Of a DNA stretch of 7,033 nt, positions 6,945 through 7,033 are shown piece after piece. The notes beneath the pieces were generated by a model. The model was not told the DNA's origin. It saw only the letters and a program-made list of their open reading frames with translations, and did no database searches. Origin of the DNA: Legionellales bacterium (GTDB lineage Bacteria > Pseudomonadota > Gammaproteobacteria > Berkiellales > Berkiellaceae). The stretch's first letter is position 1, and each line of letters begins with the position of its first letter. A program made the position numbers and the translations under genes. The stretch lies in contig JAHFQF010000122.1 in NCBI GenBank assembly GCA_023266435.1, positions 1 through 7,033 of the forward strand, given 5' to 3'.

Positions 6945-6961
6945 TATACCCAAGATACTTC
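6945..6961 (+). repeat. 17-bp inverted repeat, copy 2 (upstream of fadN)
   Basis: The plus strand reads TATACCCAAGATACTTC, the exact reverse complement of the plus strand at 3171-3187. The two copies thus face each other across fadNA. Relative to the downstream gene, this copy is in the opposite orientation to the one in the fadL leader, which argues against a simple orientation-dependent leader element. From memory only, similar TATACCCAAG...CTTCAA motifs recur as short dispersed repeats in some gammaproteobacterial genomes. Confidence 0.6.
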
Positions 6962-6972
6962 AAAATGCGTCG

Positions 6973-6981
6973 TTTATAGCA
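6973..6981 (-). promoter_or_regulatory. Possible extended -10 promoter for fadNA
   Basis: The minus strand reads TGCTATAAA: a TGn extension directly before TATAAA, a -10 matching five of six consensus bases. The -35 position (17 bp upstream) is GCATCT, a poor match, as is tolerated in extended -10 promoters. Transcription would start near 6966, giving a leader of about 80 nt that includes repeat copy 2. It is the best candidate seen in the 150 bp upstream of fadN; other candidates beyond 7033 cannot be excluded. Confidence 0.4.
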
Positions 6982-7033
6982 AAGCGAATTTAACCAGATG
7001 CAGTCTTCTGAGCCGAGAAATAGTCAACACTAT

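Noticed and set aside
6900..7033. Plus-strand open frame starting with ATG and running off the right edge (about 44 residues).
   Set aside because: No ribosome site, not protein-like in composition, and it runs through the 17-bp repeat and the fadNA upstream region. Too short a view to support a gene.

Overview
The window reads as chromosomal DNA of a gammaproteobacterium with moderately low GC. The evidence is an outer-membrane FadL porin, Sec signal peptides of Gram-negative type, a YkuD-type L,D-transpeptidase and sigma-70-like promoters. The AT-rich codon use and the HAD-first multifunctional beta-oxidation enzyme would fit Legionellales or a relative, but that placement is a guess. I saw no mobile-element gene, tRNA, rRNA or CRISPR array.

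Layout, left to right. At 1-324 (minus, cut by the window edge) lies the N-terminal part of an L,D-transpeptidase. It is transcribed away from a small exported protein of unknown function (454-861, plus), and their shared upstream region holds two touching small palindromes. A perfect bidirectional terminator (924-950) separates the exported protein from everything to its right. The rest of the window is a minus-strand fatty-acid module. In transcription order it is a HAD/enoyl-CoA hydratase fusion enzyme of FadN type (6883-4496), a thiolase FadA (4483-3296, only 12 bp later), a FadL long-chain fatty acid porin (3030-1753) and a TetR-family regulator (1585-968).

How the genes work together. 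FadL would bring long-chain fatty acids across the outer membrane. FadN would carry out the hydration and the NAD-dependent 3-hydroxyacyl-CoA oxidation, and FadA the thiolytic cleavage. The acyl-CoA synthetase and acyl-CoA dehydrogenase needed to complete the cycle are not in the window. The TetR protein is the natural candidate for local control, but I found no convincing operator. fadL has its own near-consensus promoter (TTGACA, 17 bp, TCTAAT) and a leader of about 170 nt; fadNA has a plausible extended -10 promoter.

The least explained feature is an identical 17-bp sequence in inverted orientation, once in the fadL leader and once upstream of fadN, so that it brackets fadNA. It may be part of a dispersed short repeat or a shared regulatory element. 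Otherwise this looks like an ordinary, intact lipid-catabolism locus, and I see no clear sign of a new biological system.
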